DNA from: Paludibacteraceae bacterium
Lineage (GTDB): Bacteria; Bacteroidota; Bacteroidia; Bacteroidales; Paludibacteraceae
Direction: 5' to 3'
DNA length: 47,505 nt
Assembly (NCBI GenBank): GCA_028694915.1
Contig: JAQVJY010000012.1
Coordinates: 1-47,505 of the forward strand
A program made the translations under genes and the position numbers. Below, in pieces: positions 23,871-33,944 of this stretch; the stretch's first letter is position 1, and the number at the start of each line of letters is the position of its first letter. The notes under the pieces are model-generated. The model was not told the DNA's origin. It worked only from the letters and a program-made list of their open reading frames with translations, and did no database searches.

Positions 23871-24081
23871 TAAATATGGGTATTTTGACATTCGTGGGAT
23901 GAGGATTAATAATACCTAATGATTCAAATGGCCCACCTCTCAATCTCACCCTACAATAACCACACGCTAATCCGTTCATTATCAAAAGTATTTCCATAAG
24001 CGTGTACCTTTTAAAAGCCTCATAAAACTTCAGACGGGAAGAAATGATGGCCATTATGAACCTAATAATATATCTATCCTT

Positions 24082-26253
24082 ATGAAACTATTTATAATAG
24101 CAAACAGACTTCCACTAAAAGCAACAAGAAACGAAAACAATGAACTTGAATTTTCAAGAAGTGAAGGTGGTTTAACGACTGGCATGGATTCGCTCAATAT
24201 GGATGTGGAGAAACATTGGATAGGCTGGCCTGGAACTTATGCCGAATCGGAAGAAGAGGAACTGTTAATCAGTGAGCATCTGAAAGAATTTAAGTTTCAC
24301 CCTGTTTTTTTGAATCATGAACAAATACTTAATTATTACGAAGGTTATAGTAATAGTACTTTATGGCCATTGTGTCATTATTTTTATACGTTTGTTGAAT
24401 ACGAAAATCAGTATTGGAATAGTTATAAAGAAGTGAATCGAATCTTTGCAGAAAAAGCTTTATCATTAATAGGTCCTGACGATATTGTTTGGATTCAAGA
24501 CTACCAACTAATGCTACTTCCTCAAATGATTCGCAAAACACGTAATGACGTAAGCATTGGCTATTTCCATCATATTCCCTTTCCTTCCTATGAACTTTTC
24601 CGTGTATTACCGGAAAGAGCAGAATTATTAGAGGGACTCTTGGGGGCCGATCTTATTGGTTTTCATACACACGATTATATGCGACACTTTGTAAGTGCTG
24701 CTGAACGCGTATTGGATATTCGTTTTCGGTTCGACCAAGTGGTGCTGAATAACCGCATTGCTTTTGTTGATGCATTCCCCATGGGCATTAATTTCGATCT
24801 ATATTATAATGCCATACAACAGTCAAGCGTACAAGCTAAAGTCGATTCCATGAGAGAAACCTACGGTAAACATAAACTTATTTTATCAGTAGATAGGCTC
24901 GATTATAGTAAAGGGATTATACATCGGCTCAAAGGTTTTGCACAATTTATTGAAAATCACCCCGAATATAGGGAAAAAGTGTCACTCGCCATGATTGTTG
25001 TTCCATCGCGCGATAGTGTGGATAGATACGCCTCACTAAAAACTAAAATAGATGAAACTATTGGTACCATTAATGGAAAATTCTCGACAATTAATTGGAC
25101 ACCAGTTTACTATTTCTATCATGCATTCCCTTTTGAAGAATTAGTGGCTTTCTATCACATGGCCGACATAGGACTTGTAACACCATTGCGCGACGGCATG
25201 AATCTAGTAGCTAAAGAATATCTGGCAGCCAAGCGAAACAAAGCAGGAGTTCTTATATTGAGTGAAATGGCAGGGGCAGCTATTGAGTTAAATGAAGCCC
25301 TAATTATTAATCCAAATAATGTCGACGAAATTGAGAAGGCTATCTTTAACGCCCTAATTATGCCTGAAGAAGAACAACTACGACGCTTGAAAATAATGCA
25401 AACTAGTATTGCTCGAAAATCGGTCAATAAATGGGCAAACGATTTTGTAAACGAACTAAAAATTATAAAAATACAAAATGAGAATCTAAATACAGAACGC
25501 ATTGATAATCAGACAAAAATTAGAATTCAGTCAGATTATAGAAAAACCGAAAATCGTCTATTTATTCTCGATTATGACGGCACGTTAGCACCCTTCAGAA
25601 GTAAACCAGAAGAAGCATCACCTACAGAAGAAACTTACCAATTACTTCAAAAATTAACAGCTGACAAAAAAAATAAAGTAGTAATAAGTAGCGGGCGAGA
25701 TCGAAACACTTTAGATAATTGGTTTGGTCACTTACATCTTGATTTAGCAGCAGAGCACGGAGCTTGTTACAAAGAAAACGGGTTATGGATAGACAATATA
25801 GGAAACGAAACACCTTGGGACAATGAAATAATGGAAGTTTTACAAAAATTTGTGGATAAAACCCCTCGCTCAAAAATTGAAGTAAAGAAAACAACCCTTG
25901 TGTGGCATTACCGCAACGTGGACACTTGGTTAGCATCACTGAGAGAACAGCAACTTTTTGAATCCTTAATGATTCCTTGTGCACGATTAGGATTACAAAT
26001 CATGCGTGGCAATAAAATAATTGAAATAAAATCGCCCTTATATACGAAAGGCTCCGAAGCAAAACGATTATTATCGACAGGAGTATTTGACTTCATTCTC
26101 GCCATAGGTGATGACACAACAGATGAAGATACATTTCGCGAATTACCAGAATCGGCTTACACCATTAAAGTAGGTAGTAGCTCGGAAGCTGCACGATATA
26201 GCGTCACTTCTCAAGCAAAAGTAGTACCACTTTTAGCTATGATTGCAAATTAG
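24082..26253 (+). CDS. Bifunctional trehalose-6-phosphate synthase/phosphatase (OtsA-OtsB fusion)
   Basis: The 723 residues hold two enzymes. Residues 1 to about 465 are a GT20 synthase: RSEGGLTTGMD (donor loop), WIQDYQLMLLP, YFHHIPFPSYELFRVLP, SVDRLDYSKGI (about 270) and PLRDGMNLVAKEY (UDP-glucose site). After a linker, residues about 490-723 form a HAD trehalose-6-phosphate phosphatase: LDYDGTLAP with Asp497 and Asp499, ISSGRDRNTLDNWF, AEHGACYK and AIGDDTTDEDTF. The protein makes trehalose from UDP-glucose and glucose-6-phosphate in one polypeptide, usually for osmotic or desiccation stress. The long leader suggests post-transcriptional control. The stop lies 8 bases from the stop of the opposing GH15 gene. 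Confidence 0.95.
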   Translation: MKLFIIANRLPLKATRNENNELEFSRSEGGLTTGMDSLNMDVEKHWIGWPGTYAESEEEELLISEHLKEFKFHPVFLNHEQILNYYEGYSNSTLWPLCHYFYTFVEYENQYWNSYKEVNRIFAEKALSLIGPDDIVWIQDYQLMLLPQMIRKTRNDVSIGYFHHIPFPSYELFRVLPERAELLEGLLGADLIGFHTHDYMRHFVSAAERVLDIRFRFDQVVLNNRIAFVDAFPMGINFDLYYNAIQQSSVQAKVDSMRETYGKHKLILSVDRLDYSKGIIHRLKGFAQFIENHPEYREKVSLAMIVVPSRDSVDRYASLKTKIDETIGTINGKFSTINWTPVYYFYHAFPFEELVAFYHMADIGLVTPLRDGMNLVAKEYLAAKRNKAGVLILSEMAGAAIELNEALIINPNNVDEIEKAIFNALIMPEEEQLRRLKIMQTSIARKSVNKWANDFVNELKIIKIQNENLNTERIDNQTKIRIQSDYRKTENRLFILDYDGTLAPFRSKPEEASPTEETYQLLQKLTADKKNKVVISSGRDRNTLDNWFGHLHLDLAAEHGACYKENGLWIDNIGNETPWDNEIMEVLQKFVDKTPRSKIEVKKTTLVWHYRNVDTWLASLREQQLFESLMIPCARLGLQIMRGNKIIEIKSPLYTKGSEAKRLLSTGVFDFILAIGDDTTDEDTFRELPESAYTIKVGSSSEAARYSVTSQAKVVPLLAMIAN

Positions 26254-26261
26254 AATGTATG

Positions 26262-28073
26262 TTAAGGACGAATAAAAGGAGACAAATGAAAACGCTCTGC
26301 AAATAACTTTGCCGTATTAATTAATGCTAAATGTGAATAGGCCTGTGGGAAATTTCCTAATTGACGTTTTGTTTTAAAATCAAGATCCTCACTAAATAAA
26401 CCTAGATGGTTGGAATAGCTCAGCAAATTATTAAAAATTTGCTGAGCTTCATTTTGTCGTCCAACAACATACAAAGCACGAACCATCCAAAATGTACAGA
26501 TGGTAAATGCCGAAGTCGGTTTCCCAAAATCATCTTCTGTGGTATATCTATACATCAAGCCGTTGTTAAAAAGTGATTTATAAACAGCATCTACAGTTTT
26601 TATATAACGTTCATCATTAGCCTCCAAAAATCCATATTCTTCCATCAATAATAGGGATGAGTCCATTTCTGTATTTGAATACGTTTGTGTAAAACTCTGC
26701 AGGTCTGCGTTCCAACCGTTAGCCATAACATCTTCCTTAATTTCATCAGCTATAAGCTTCCATCGTTCTGCAATATCGTGTTTTTGCAACAAGGTAGCAA
26801 TGCTGACTGCTCGATCTAAAGCAACCCACGACATCACTTTAGAAAAAACAAAATGCTGTTCTGCGCCACGTATTTCCCAAATACCTTTATCAGGTTCTCG
26901 CCAATCGCGACTTACTGAACGCACAATATTTTTAACTACTTCATACATATCTTCTATTTCATCCAACGTACCTGGAAAGAATCGATAATACTGGTATATG
27001 ACATCCATTAAATAGCCGAATGAATCGTTTTGTTTTTGGTGATAAGCATCATTACCAATACGCACAGGCCTAGAGTTCTCGTGTCCACTCAAATGATCTA
27101 AGATTTCTTCGGTGAGTGTTCGCTCTCCCCTTATGCCATACATAATTTGAAAATTATCTGATTTTTTACGCACAATGGTTTTAATAAAACTCATAAATCG
27201 TTGAGCAGCGCCTTGATGGCCAACTTCAAGTAAGGTATCAATAGACATTGAGGCATCACGTAACCAACAAAAACGATAATCCCAATTACGAACTTCGCCT
27301 AATGCTTCTGGCAAACTAGTAGTTAAAGCTGCTAGTACGGCACCACTCGATTGATATGACATGAGCTTAAGTACAAGAACACTTCTTTGTATCTGAGTAT
27401 TATATAAAGTAAAACGCACCGTACGATTGGACCAATTAATCCAATACACTTTGGTACGCTGATATTCAAGATTGACACGATCAATATCTATTTTTACAAG
27501 TTTTTGGTTGTATGATATTACAAAAAAACCATCTTCAACTAATTCAATTTCATCACCATTGAGCACACTATTTAAATCAAAAGAACTATAAAGATAAAAG
27601 GTGTCATACAAATTATCTTCGGCAAAAATCTTTATATAATCATCGTTTACAATAAATGAAGCTTTATTACGAGCATAATTCATTGCTGGCACAAAAGAAG
27701 GCCTAAAACGTGGTCGCCCCTTTCTAATTTTAAAATACCTACATACTTCTGCGGGTAAATAGTGTGTATTCGATTCCCCGATACGATAACGTGGCATAAA
27801 ATCAATAAGATCAAATGCTGCATCTTCCGACACAAATGAAGTACATAAGATATTAGTATTAGTAATATAACGTTGACTGATGGAATAACCTTCCGGATGT
27901 ATACTAAAATGCCCTCCTTTCTCTTTGTCAAGAATAGAAGCAAATACAGACCCTGAATCAAAATCTGGTAAACAAAGCCAATCGATACTTCCTTGATCAG
28001 ATACAAGAGCAGCCGTACGACAATTACCTATAACACCATAATTGAACATCTCATTTGTTGCTTGTAGAATCAT
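26262..28073 (-). CDS. Glycoside hydrolase family 15 (glucoamylase- or trehalase-like)
   Basis: The 603 residues begin with an N-terminal beta-sandwich domain (FNYGVIGNCRTAALVSDQGSIDWLCLPDFDS), then an (alpha/alpha)6 barrel with RNWDYRFCWLRDASMSIDTL. The late GLFSEDLDF (Glu562, the likely general base) and GNFPQAYSHLALI are intact, so the enzyme should be active. There is no signal peptide, so it is cytosolic. Family members hydrolyse alpha-1,4-glucans, trehalose or dextran-type sugars from the non-reducing end with inversion. The tail-to-tail position with the trehalose synthase makes a trehalase role attractive; GH15 trehalases are known in actinobacteria. Substrate stays unproven. Confidence 0.9.
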   Translation of the reverse strand: MILQATNEMFNYGVIGNCRTAALVSDQGSIDWLCLPDFDSGSVFASILDKEKGGHFSIHPEGYSISQRYITNTNILCTSFVSEDAAFDLIDFMPRYRIGESNTHYLPAEVCRYFKIRKGRPRFRPSFVPAMNYARNKASFIVNDDYIKIFAEDNLYDTFYLYSSFDLNSVLNGDEIELVEDGFFVISYNQKLVKIDIDRVNLEYQRTKVYWINWSNRTVRFTLYNTQIQRSVLVLKLMSYQSSGAVLAALTTSLPEALGEVRNWDYRFCWLRDASMSIDTLLEVGHQGAAQRFMSFIKTIVRKKSDNFQIMYGIRGERTLTEEILDHLSGHENSRPVRIGNDAYHQKQNDSFGYLMDVIYQYYRFFPGTLDEIEDMYEVVKNIVRSVSRDWREPDKGIWEIRGAEQHFVFSKVMSWVALDRAVSIATLLQKHDIAERWKLIADEIKEDVMANGWNADLQSFTQTYSNTEMDSSLLLMEEYGFLEANDERYIKTVDAVYKSLFNNGLMYRYTTEDDFGKPTSAFTICTFWMVRALYVVGRQNEAQQIFNNLLSYSNHLGLFSEDLDFKTKRQLGNFPQAYSHLALINTAKLFAERFHLSPFIRP

Positions 28074-28101
28074 AACTTATACATTAATCTATTAAACTTC
28101 A

Positions 28102-28109
28102 CAAAGATA
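28102..28109 (-). promoter_or_regulatory. Promoter -7 box of the GH15 gene
   Basis: The minus strand reads TATCTTTG, an exact TAnnTTTG match. The leader is about 25 bases. Confidence 0.68.
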
Positions 28110-28194
28110 AAAAAAATAGGGTAACTCCCGAATTTATACACGTATTATTGACGTAATAAAACAAATATTTTCGTTTATTTAGGAGGCTATAACT

Positions 28195-28235
28195 AAAAAG
28201 TCCAATATATCAACAATGTTGATATATTGGACTTT
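28195..28235 (-). terminator. Terminator of the gpsA-pgi-mtnN-hppA operon
   Basis: An almost continuous palindrome: 28197-28215 mirrors 28217-28235 perfectly about A28216 (19 bp). On the minus strand the stem is followed by TTAGTT after a T-run. Confidence 0.85.
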
Positions 28236-28256
28236 CAAATTGAATTATTCTAGTTG

Positions 28257-30473
28257 TTAAAACAAACTAAACGTAACCGTTAAACCTGCCATGACAATAG
28301 AGACCATAGACATCAATTTAATCAAAATATTAAGAGATGGACCAGATGTATCTTTAAATGGATCGCCAACGGTATCACCCACAATCGTAGCTTTGTGATT
28401 TTCTGATCCTCTACCACCCAAATGACCTTCTTCTACATATTTTTTGGCATTATCCCAAGCACCGCCGGCGTTTGCCATAAATACAGCTAACACAAAACCA
28501 GTACTTAAGCCACCAATGAGTAATCCTAAAACGCCACCAACACCAAAAACAACGCCTACAACCACAGGCGTTACAATAGCCAGGATAGATGGGAATAACA
28601 TTTCACGTTGAGCTCCTTTAGTCGAGATTTCAACACAACGCGCATAATCTGGCTCAGCTTTACCTTCCATAATACCGACGATTTCGCGGAATTGACGACG
28701 CACTTCTTCAACCATTTTTTGAGCAGCGCGACCTACGGCATTCATTGTAAGTCCACAGAATACAAATGCCATCATGGAACCAATAAAGATACCTACAAGT
28801 ACAATCGGATTCATTAACGTGACGTTATAATAGGTCATAAAATCAGCAAACGACGAAATTTTAATTTGATCAATGGATAACATTTGACTTCCCACCTGAG
28901 CTAGACCATCTACCGAAGCATGAGCTATGCGTTCAAGCGCTATTTTTATTTCTTCAATATAAGATGCCAAAAGTGCCAAAGCTGTAAGAGCTGCAGAGCC
29001 AATAGCGAAACCTTTACCAGTTGCCGCAGTTGTGTTTCCCAATGCATCCAATGCGTCAGTACGTTTACGAACTTCTGGGTCAAGACCACTCATTTCTGCA
29101 TTTCCACCAGCATTATCTGCAATCGGACCATAAGCATCTGTGGCTAGAGTTATTCCCAAAGTAGATAGCATTCCTACAGCAGCGATACCTATTCCGTATA
29201 AACCTAAACTTAAATTCGGGATATATTCCATTGTTTGGAAATTAAACTGCGATGACATGAAAGATAAAACAATAGCAATTGCAATGGTAATCACAGGAAT
29301 TGCTGTTGAAATCATACCTAAGCCTAATCCAGAGATAATAACAGTTGCAGGTCCAGTCTTCGAACTTTCGGCCACTTTCTGAGTTGGTCGATAACTTTGA
29401 GATGTATAATATTCAGTTGATTGTCCAATAATAATTCCGGCGATGAGCCCAGCAATAACGGAGAAAGAAATTCCAAGCCAATTCTCAATACCTAATGCCC
29501 AAAGAATAACAAAAGTAAATACTGCAATCAAAGCAGAACTTACATTTACACCTAAACCCAAGGCTCCGAGTAAATCCTTCATTTTAGCTCCTTCCTTGGT
29601 TTTTACCATAAAAATACCTATAATAGAAAGAACTACTCCTACAGAAGCTATCATCATAGGTGCAAAAACTGCTTTTACTTGCATTGCTTCATTGGCAATA
29701 AAGGCTGAAGCGCCTAAAGCTGCTGTAGCCAGAATAGACCCTGCATACGACTCATATAAATCTGCACCCATACCAGCTACATCACCAACATTATCACCAA
29801 CATTATCGGCAATAGTAGCTGGATTACGTGGATCATCTTCAGGAATACCAGCTTCCACTTTGCCAACTAAATCGGCACCTACATCGGCAGCTTTAGTATA
29901 AATACCACCTCCTACACGTGCAAATAAGGCTTGAGTAGAAGCTCCCATACCAAAAGTCAACATGGTAGTGGTTATGTATATTAATTTGTTATGATCCACC
30001 GAATCAACAAAATGATCAAGAATCATGTACCATACAGCAATATCAAGTAATGCTAGACCCACAACGGTAAGTCCCATAACTGCACCCGAACGAAACGCTA
30101 CCTGCAACCCGCTATTCAAAGAATGACGAGCAGCATTAGCAGTACGAGCCGAAGCATACGTAGCTGTTTTCATACCAAAGAAACCTGCTAAACCTGAAAA
30201 GAAACCGCCAGTAAGAAAGGCAAAAGGTACCCAGCCATTTTGTAAATTGAAGTAAGCCATCACAGCAAAAACAAGTGCTAACACTACGAATACAATAATA
30301 ACCACTTTGTATTGCTGCTTTAAGTAAGCCATCGCTCCACGTCGCACGTGAAGCGCGATTTTCTTCATCACATCCGTTCCTTCGTCTTTCTTCATCATCT
30401 GTTTAAAGAACACAAAGGCAAAGACTAAAGCCAAAATTGACGCTGCCAAAACGACATAAATCAAGTTGTTCAT
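28257..30473 (-). CDS. hppA: Membrane-bound ion-pumping pyrophosphatase, K+-dependent
   Basis: The 738-residue protein has about 16 membrane helices. The catalytic loop [18 protein letters not shown] (197-214) is followed by [18 protein letters not shown]; a second catalytic site [16 protein letters not shown] lies at 446-461. [10 protein letters not shown] (479-488) has Ala483 and Gly486, the signature of K+-dependent enzymes (K+-independent ones have Lys there). ESYAG at 241-245 places the helix-6 Glu as in Na+-pumping members, so Na+ or mixed Na+/H+ transport is expected, as reported for Bacteroides vulgatus. It turns PPi hydrolysis into an ion gradient. It is last in a likely operon with mtnN, pgi and gpsA. 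Confidence 0.95.
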   Translation of the reverse strand: MNNLIYVVLAASILALVFAFVFFKQMMKKDEGTDVMKKIALHVRRGAMAYLKQQYKVVIIVFVVLALVFAVMAYFNLQNGWVPFAFLTGGFFSGLAGFFGMKTATYASARTANAARHSLNSGLQVAFRSGAVMGLTVVGLALLDIAVWYMILDHFVDSVDHNKLIYITTTMLTFGMGASTQALFARVGGGIYTKAADVGADLVGKVEAGIPEDDPRNPATIADNVGDNVGDVAGMGADLYESYAGSILATAALGASAFIANEAMQVKAVFAPMMIASVGVVLSIIGIFMVKTKEGAKMKDLLGALGLGVNVSSALIAVFTFVILWALGIENWLGISFSVIAGLIAGIIIGQSTEYYTSQSYRPTQKVAESSKTGPATVIISGLGLGMISTAIPVITIAIAIVLSFMSSQFNFQTMEYIPNLSLGLYGIGIAAVGMLSTLGITLATDAYGPIADNAGGNAEMSGLDPEVRKRTDALDALGNTTAATGKGFAIGSAALTALALLASYIEEIKIALERIAHASVDGLAQVGSQMLSIDQIKISSFADFMTYYNVTLMNPIVLVGIFIGSMMAFVFCGLTMNAVGRAAQKMVEEVRRQFREIVGIMEGKAEPDYARCVEISTKGAQREMLFPSILAIVTPVVVGVVFGVGGVLGLLIGGLSTGFVLAVFMANAGGAWDNAKKYVEEGHLGGRGSENHKATIVGDTVGDPFKDTSGPSLNILIKLMSMVSIVMAGLTVTFSLF

Positions 30474-30520
30474 AGTAAATAAATTAAGGATTAATAAATA
30501 AGGTTAAGTGTGTTTTTTAG

Positions 30521-31273
30521 TTATTGAGCTAACAACTGTAACAACGATTGTAAAATAAAATAGTTGTATTGCACAGCCAGCTCACTCTTGAATCGTGCTT
30601 CTGATTCCACATCTGCATCTTCATTCGTCCCTTCAGCAATGGTACGAATAAAGACACATGGAACTTGAAAATCGGCACACGCTTGTGCGATAGCAGCACT
30701 TTCCATATCGGCACAAAGCACCGACGGTAAATTACGATTAATGGTTGCCTTACGACTTGCACCTGTGATAAATAAATCACCACTGGCAATATCACCAAGT
30801 TGCAATTTAGGAGCAAGGATGTTATAATCGACCAATTCTTTGCGCAATTCTTTGGCCTGTTTTAGAAAATTATGCACGGCATCCGTAGCTATTTGCAACT
30901 CGTTTTCGGGCGTCACAAATGATGTCACGCCGCGTAATGGAATTTCGTAACGACGGAACAATGGTCGCATATCCATATCGTGCTGAAAAAGACGCTGAGC
31001 CACTACAATATCACCCACATTGAGTTCGGGAACAACGGCACTAGCAATTCCCATCGACACTAATCGATCGACCTTAAACTCCTGCAACAAAATGGAAGTG
31101 GTTAATGCAGCAGCCACTTTCCCCCAATGAGAAAAAGCTACCACAATATCGACCCCATCAAAAACACCTTCATAAAATACGCGATTACCTCTTTCGGAAA
31201 TAGTTTTATGCTGTATCTGTTCTATAATGCGTTCGACCTCTTCGTGCTGGGTGGTTAAGATTCCGATTTTCAT
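30521..31273 (-). CDS. mtnN: 5'-methylthioadenosine/S-adenosylhomocysteine nucleosidase-like protein
   Basis: The 250 residues start MKIGILTTQHEEVERI (Glu12, matching the catalytic Glu12 of E. coli MTAN). They contain the phosphorylase-fold core LVSMGIASAVVPELNVGDIVV and ADMESAAIAQ (Met190-Glu191, the ribose-binding ME pair). The catalytic Asp197 of the E. coli RAISD motif aligns with Glu214 here (IRTIAEGTNEDAD). The expected role is removal of adenine from MTA and SAH, for methionine and methyl recycling. The odd active-site residue leaves room for another purine or nucleoside substrate, including futalosine-like ones. ATG 31273 was chosen over a TTG 12 codons earlier. Confidence 0.82.
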   Translation of the reverse strand: MKIGILTTQHEEVERIIEQIQHKTISERGNRVFYEGVFDGVDIVVAFSHWGKVAAALTTSILLQEFKVDRLVSMGIASAVVPELNVGDIVVAQRLFQHDMDMRPLFRRYEIPLRGVTSFVTPENELQIATDAVHNFLKQAKELRKELVDYNILAPKLQLGDIASGDLFITGASRKATINRNLPSVLCADMESAAIAQACADFQVPCVFIRTIAEGTNEDADVESEARFKSELAVQYNYFILQSLLQLLAQ

Positions 31274-31312
31274 AGTACGATTGGTTTTTAAGTAAAAACT
31301 ATACGCCAATTA

Positions 31313-32662
31313 TCAATGTAAACGTGCTTTGATTGCTTTGGTAGCTTCTTCGTAACCTGGTTTTTCCAACAAAGCAAACATATTTGCTTTATACGCCTCA
31401 ACTCCTGGTTGATCAAACGGATTAACGCCTAACAGATAGCCGCTTATACCGCATGCCTTTTCGAAGAAATAAAGCAATTCGCCCAAATAATATTCATTCA
31501 ATTTAGGTAATTCTATTTTTAAATTTGGTACGCCGCCATCTACGTGAGCCAACATGGTACCAAGTTCTGCCATTTTATTGACATCATCCACACGTTTGCC
31601 TGCCAAGAAATTAAGACCATCCAAATTGGCCTCATTAGCAGGAACATGCACTTCGTGATTCATTTCTTGCACCGAAATAACCGTTTCAAAAATGGTACGT
31701 TCGCCATCTTGAATCCATTGACCCATAGAATGTAAATCGGTAGTAAAATCGACAGAAGCTGGGAAAATACCTTTATGCTCTTTCCCTTCGCTTTCGCCGT
31801 ACAACTGTTTCCACCACTCTGAAACGTAATGTAATTTGGGGTTAAAATTCACCAGTATTTCTATTTTTTTGCCAGATTTATACAACTCATTACGCACGGC
31901 TGCATATTGCGCTGCGAGATTTTCGGTAAATGGTTTATCATCGGCACAAAGCATTTGCATACGCACAGCACCAGCCACCAACTCACGAACATCAAAACCA
32001 GCCACAGCAATAGGTAACAAGCCCACTGGCGATAATACAGAGAAACGACCGCCGACATCGTCGGTAATCACAAATGTTTTATAACCTTCTTGTATGGCTA
32101 AAGTGCGTAAAGCACCACGTGATTTATCGGTAATTCCCACAATCAATTTTTTGGCAGCCGCAACTCCTTGTTGAGCTTCCAATTGCGTTTTCAACAAACG
32201 AAACGCTAAAGCTGGTTCGGTTGTAGTTCCTGATTTAGAGATAGATATAATACCAAATTTCTTGGTTTTAAGCAGTTCTTGTAATTCGTATAAGTAATCC
32301 TCACCTATATTTTGACCAGCATACACAATCACTGGCGACTGACGTTTTGTTTGCAACCAATCGAACGAATTGGACAACGCATCGATTACAGCTTTGGCAC
32401 CCAAATAACTGCCACCAATACCAACAACCACAACAACTTCACAATTGTCGCGTAAAATTTTAGCGGTCGCTTCAATATCTGCTAAATGTGCTTCATCAAT
32501 TTCAGAAGGCAAATTGAGCCAGCCTAAAAAATCACTACCCTTGCCAGTACCAGCGTGTAAAACTTTGTTTAAACGAGCTGTCTCCTCTGCGTAACCTTTA
32601 ACTGCTTCTGCAGAAACAAAGCCAAACGCTTTATCCATGTGTAATTTAATATCTGCTTTCAT
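31313..32662 (-). CDS. pgi: Glucose-6-phosphate isomerase
   Basis: The 449 residues are the short bacterial PGI form. [19 protein letters not shown] is the phosphate-binding SIS loop, [14 protein letters not shown] is the PROSITE-type signature, and [10 protein letters not shown] and [14 protein letters not shown] follow. It interconverts glucose-6-phosphate and fructose-6-phosphate, the substrate of the PPi-phosphofructokinase at 8583. It lies 39 bases after gpsA and 39 before mtnN on one strand, so one transcript is likely. Confidence 0.96.
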   Translation of the reverse strand: MKADIKLHMDKAFGFVSAEAVKGYAEETARLNKVLHAGTGKGSDFLGWLNLPSEIDEAHLADIEATAKILRDNCEVVVVVGIGGSYLGAKAVIDALSNSFDWLQTKRQSPVIVYAGQNIGEDYLYELQELLKTKKFGIISISKSGTTTEPALAFRLLKTQLEAQQGVAAAKKLIVGITDKSRGALRTLAIQEGYKTFVITDDVGGRFSVLSPVGLLPIAVAGFDVRELVAGAVRMQMLCADDKPFTENLAAQYAAVRNELYKSGKKIEILVNFNPKLHYVSEWWKQLYGESEGKEHKGIFPASVDFTTDLHSMGQWIQDGERTIFETVISVQEMNHEVHVPANEANLDGLNFLAGKRVDDVNKMAELGTMLAHVDGGVPNLKIELPKLNEYYLGELLYFFEKACGISGYLLGVNPFDQPGVEAYKANMFALLEKPGYEEATKAIKARLH

Positions 32663-32701
32663 GGTTATTTTATTAAGTTTGATTTATACTAAAAACAAGA
32701 C

Positions 32702-33700
32702 TTACTGTAATTTAGTGGTCAATTCGCGCATCACCAAAGAGGGTGAACGTCGTTGATATAAAATGGCATAGACGGCATCCAAAATCGGCATATTTACTTG
32801 ATATTTTTCGTTAATCTCGTAAATACATTTAGCACCATAATAGCCTTCTGCTATCATTTCCATTTCCACTTGAGCGGTCTTTACTGAATAGCCCTTTCCT
32901 ATCATCGTTCCAAAGGTACGGTTACGGCTAAATTTCGAATAAGCCGTTACCAACAAATCGCCTAAATAGACAGATTCTTGCAAGTTACGATGAAACGGAT
33001 AAACCGCATTACAAAAACGATTCATCTCTTGAATAGCGTTAGAAACTAAAACCGCCTGAAAATTATCGCCATATTTCAACCCGTGGCAAATACCAACGGC
33101 AATGGCATAAATATTCTTCATTACCGAAGCAAACTCAATCCCGTAAATATCATCACTTGTATAAGTTTGTACAAATCTGTTGCAAAGCAACTGCGATAAT
33201 TCACGTGCCCTATCGCGGTCTTTACAAGCCACAGTCAAATAAGAAGTACGCTCCAAGGCCACTTCTTCGGCATGACAAGGACCGCTCAATACAGCAATTT
33301 GCTCTAACGGCACATTATAGACTTGATGGAAATATTCAGAAATAACTAAATTCTCTTCTGGAACAATACCTTTGATAGCAGATACAATAATTTTACTATC
33401 AAGACGTAAACGAAGTTTTTTGAGGTGTTGTTTCAAAAAAGGTGAAGGTGTAGCAAAAATAAGAATATCAGAGTTTTTTACAACCTGATTAATTTTTGAC
33501 GTAAAAACGATACGACTCGTATCAAAAACAATACCCGAAAGATAAGAGGGATTGCGGCTTTCGCGCTTAAATTCGTCAATTTGATCCTGACGACGCATAT
33601 ACCAAGTAATTTGAGGCTGGCGTTCCAACAAAATTTTTGCTATGGCCGTAGCCCAACTTCCACCACCCATGACAGCAATCCGCGGTTTCGATTCTTCCAT
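32702..33700 (-). CDS. gpsA: Glycerol-3-phosphate dehydrogenase [NAD(P)+]
   Basis: The 332 residues begin MEESKPRIAVMGGGSWATAIAKILL with a Rossmann Gly-rich loop (GGGSWATA). Further on are FATPSPFLKQHL, SAIKGIVPEENLVIS, VLSGPCHAEEVA and the late GLKYGDNFQAVLVSNAIQEM. It reduces dihydroxyacetone phosphate to sn-glycerol-3-phosphate for phospholipid synthesis. Gene order gpsA-pgi is common in Bacteroidales (often after lysS, absent here). A consensus promoter lies about 140 bases upstream. Confidence 0.96.
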   Translation of the reverse strand: MEESKPRIAVMGGGSWATAIAKILLERQPQITWYMRRQDQIDEFKRESRNPSYLSGIVFDTSRIVFTSKINQVVKNSDILIFATPSPFLKQHLKKLRLRLDSKIIVSAIKGIVPEENLVISEYFHQVYNVPLEQIAVLSGPCHAEEVALERTSYLTVACKDRDRARELSQLLCNRFVQTYTSDDIYGIEFASVMKNIYAIAVGICHGLKYGDNFQAVLVSNAIQEMNRFCNAVYPFHRNLQESVYLGDLLVTAYSKFSRNRTFGTMIGKGYSVKTAQVEMEMIAEGYYGAKCIYEINEKYQVNMPILDAVYAILYQRRSPSLVMRELTTKLQ

Positions 33701-33845
33701 AAATTATGATTATTATGATTATTTCGTATGTAAAAAATGAACAATTATGCGTCAAATTCACCTTCAAAAAACTGACACACAACAAGATAAAAAAAGAAAT
33801 AGCTTGTAAAATTAGCATAATTTCACAAAACATATTATCAACTCA

Positions 33846-33876
33846 CAAAAATAGCTAAAAAAGTAAGAAAAACAAA
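33846..33876 (-). promoter_or_regulatory. Promoter of gpsA-pgi-mtnN-hppA
   Basis: The minus strand reads TTTG (33873-33876), 19 bases, TATTTTTG (33846-33853), an exact -33/-7 pair for the Bacteroidota consensus. The leader is about 140 bases and AT-rich, with a direct repeat of ATTATGATT near the start codon. Confidence 0.75.
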
Positions 33877-33944
33877 CAAAGAAAGCAGTTTTAACCCTTC
33901 TCTCTAACAATAGCTAGACACTGATAAATAAAAGCAACTGATTA

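Larger units (their letters stand above)
23759..24081. other. 323-base gap: terminator, promoter and long otsAB leader
   Basis: The gap holds the terminator of the GT4 gene (23818-23860) and a promoter at 23840-23870, followed by a leader of about 205 bases before the ATG at 24082. In the leader I see two short plus-strand frames: MGILTFVG (23876-23902) and a 26-codon frame starting MIQMAHLSIS (23919-23999). A 75-codon minus-strand frame also crosses it, but it runs into the terminator and shows no family. No known riboswitch is recognised. Confidence 0.6.

Noticed and set aside
23827-24054. 75-codon minus-strand frame in the gap before the trehalose synthase gene
   Set aside because: It runs through the terminator stem of the neighbouring gene, opposes a good plus-strand promoter, and shows no family motif or promoter of its own.
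29443-29901. 152-codon plus-strand frame inside hppA
   Set aside because: It is antisense to conserved membrane segments; its Pro/Thr/Ala/Ile-rich composition is what such shadows give.
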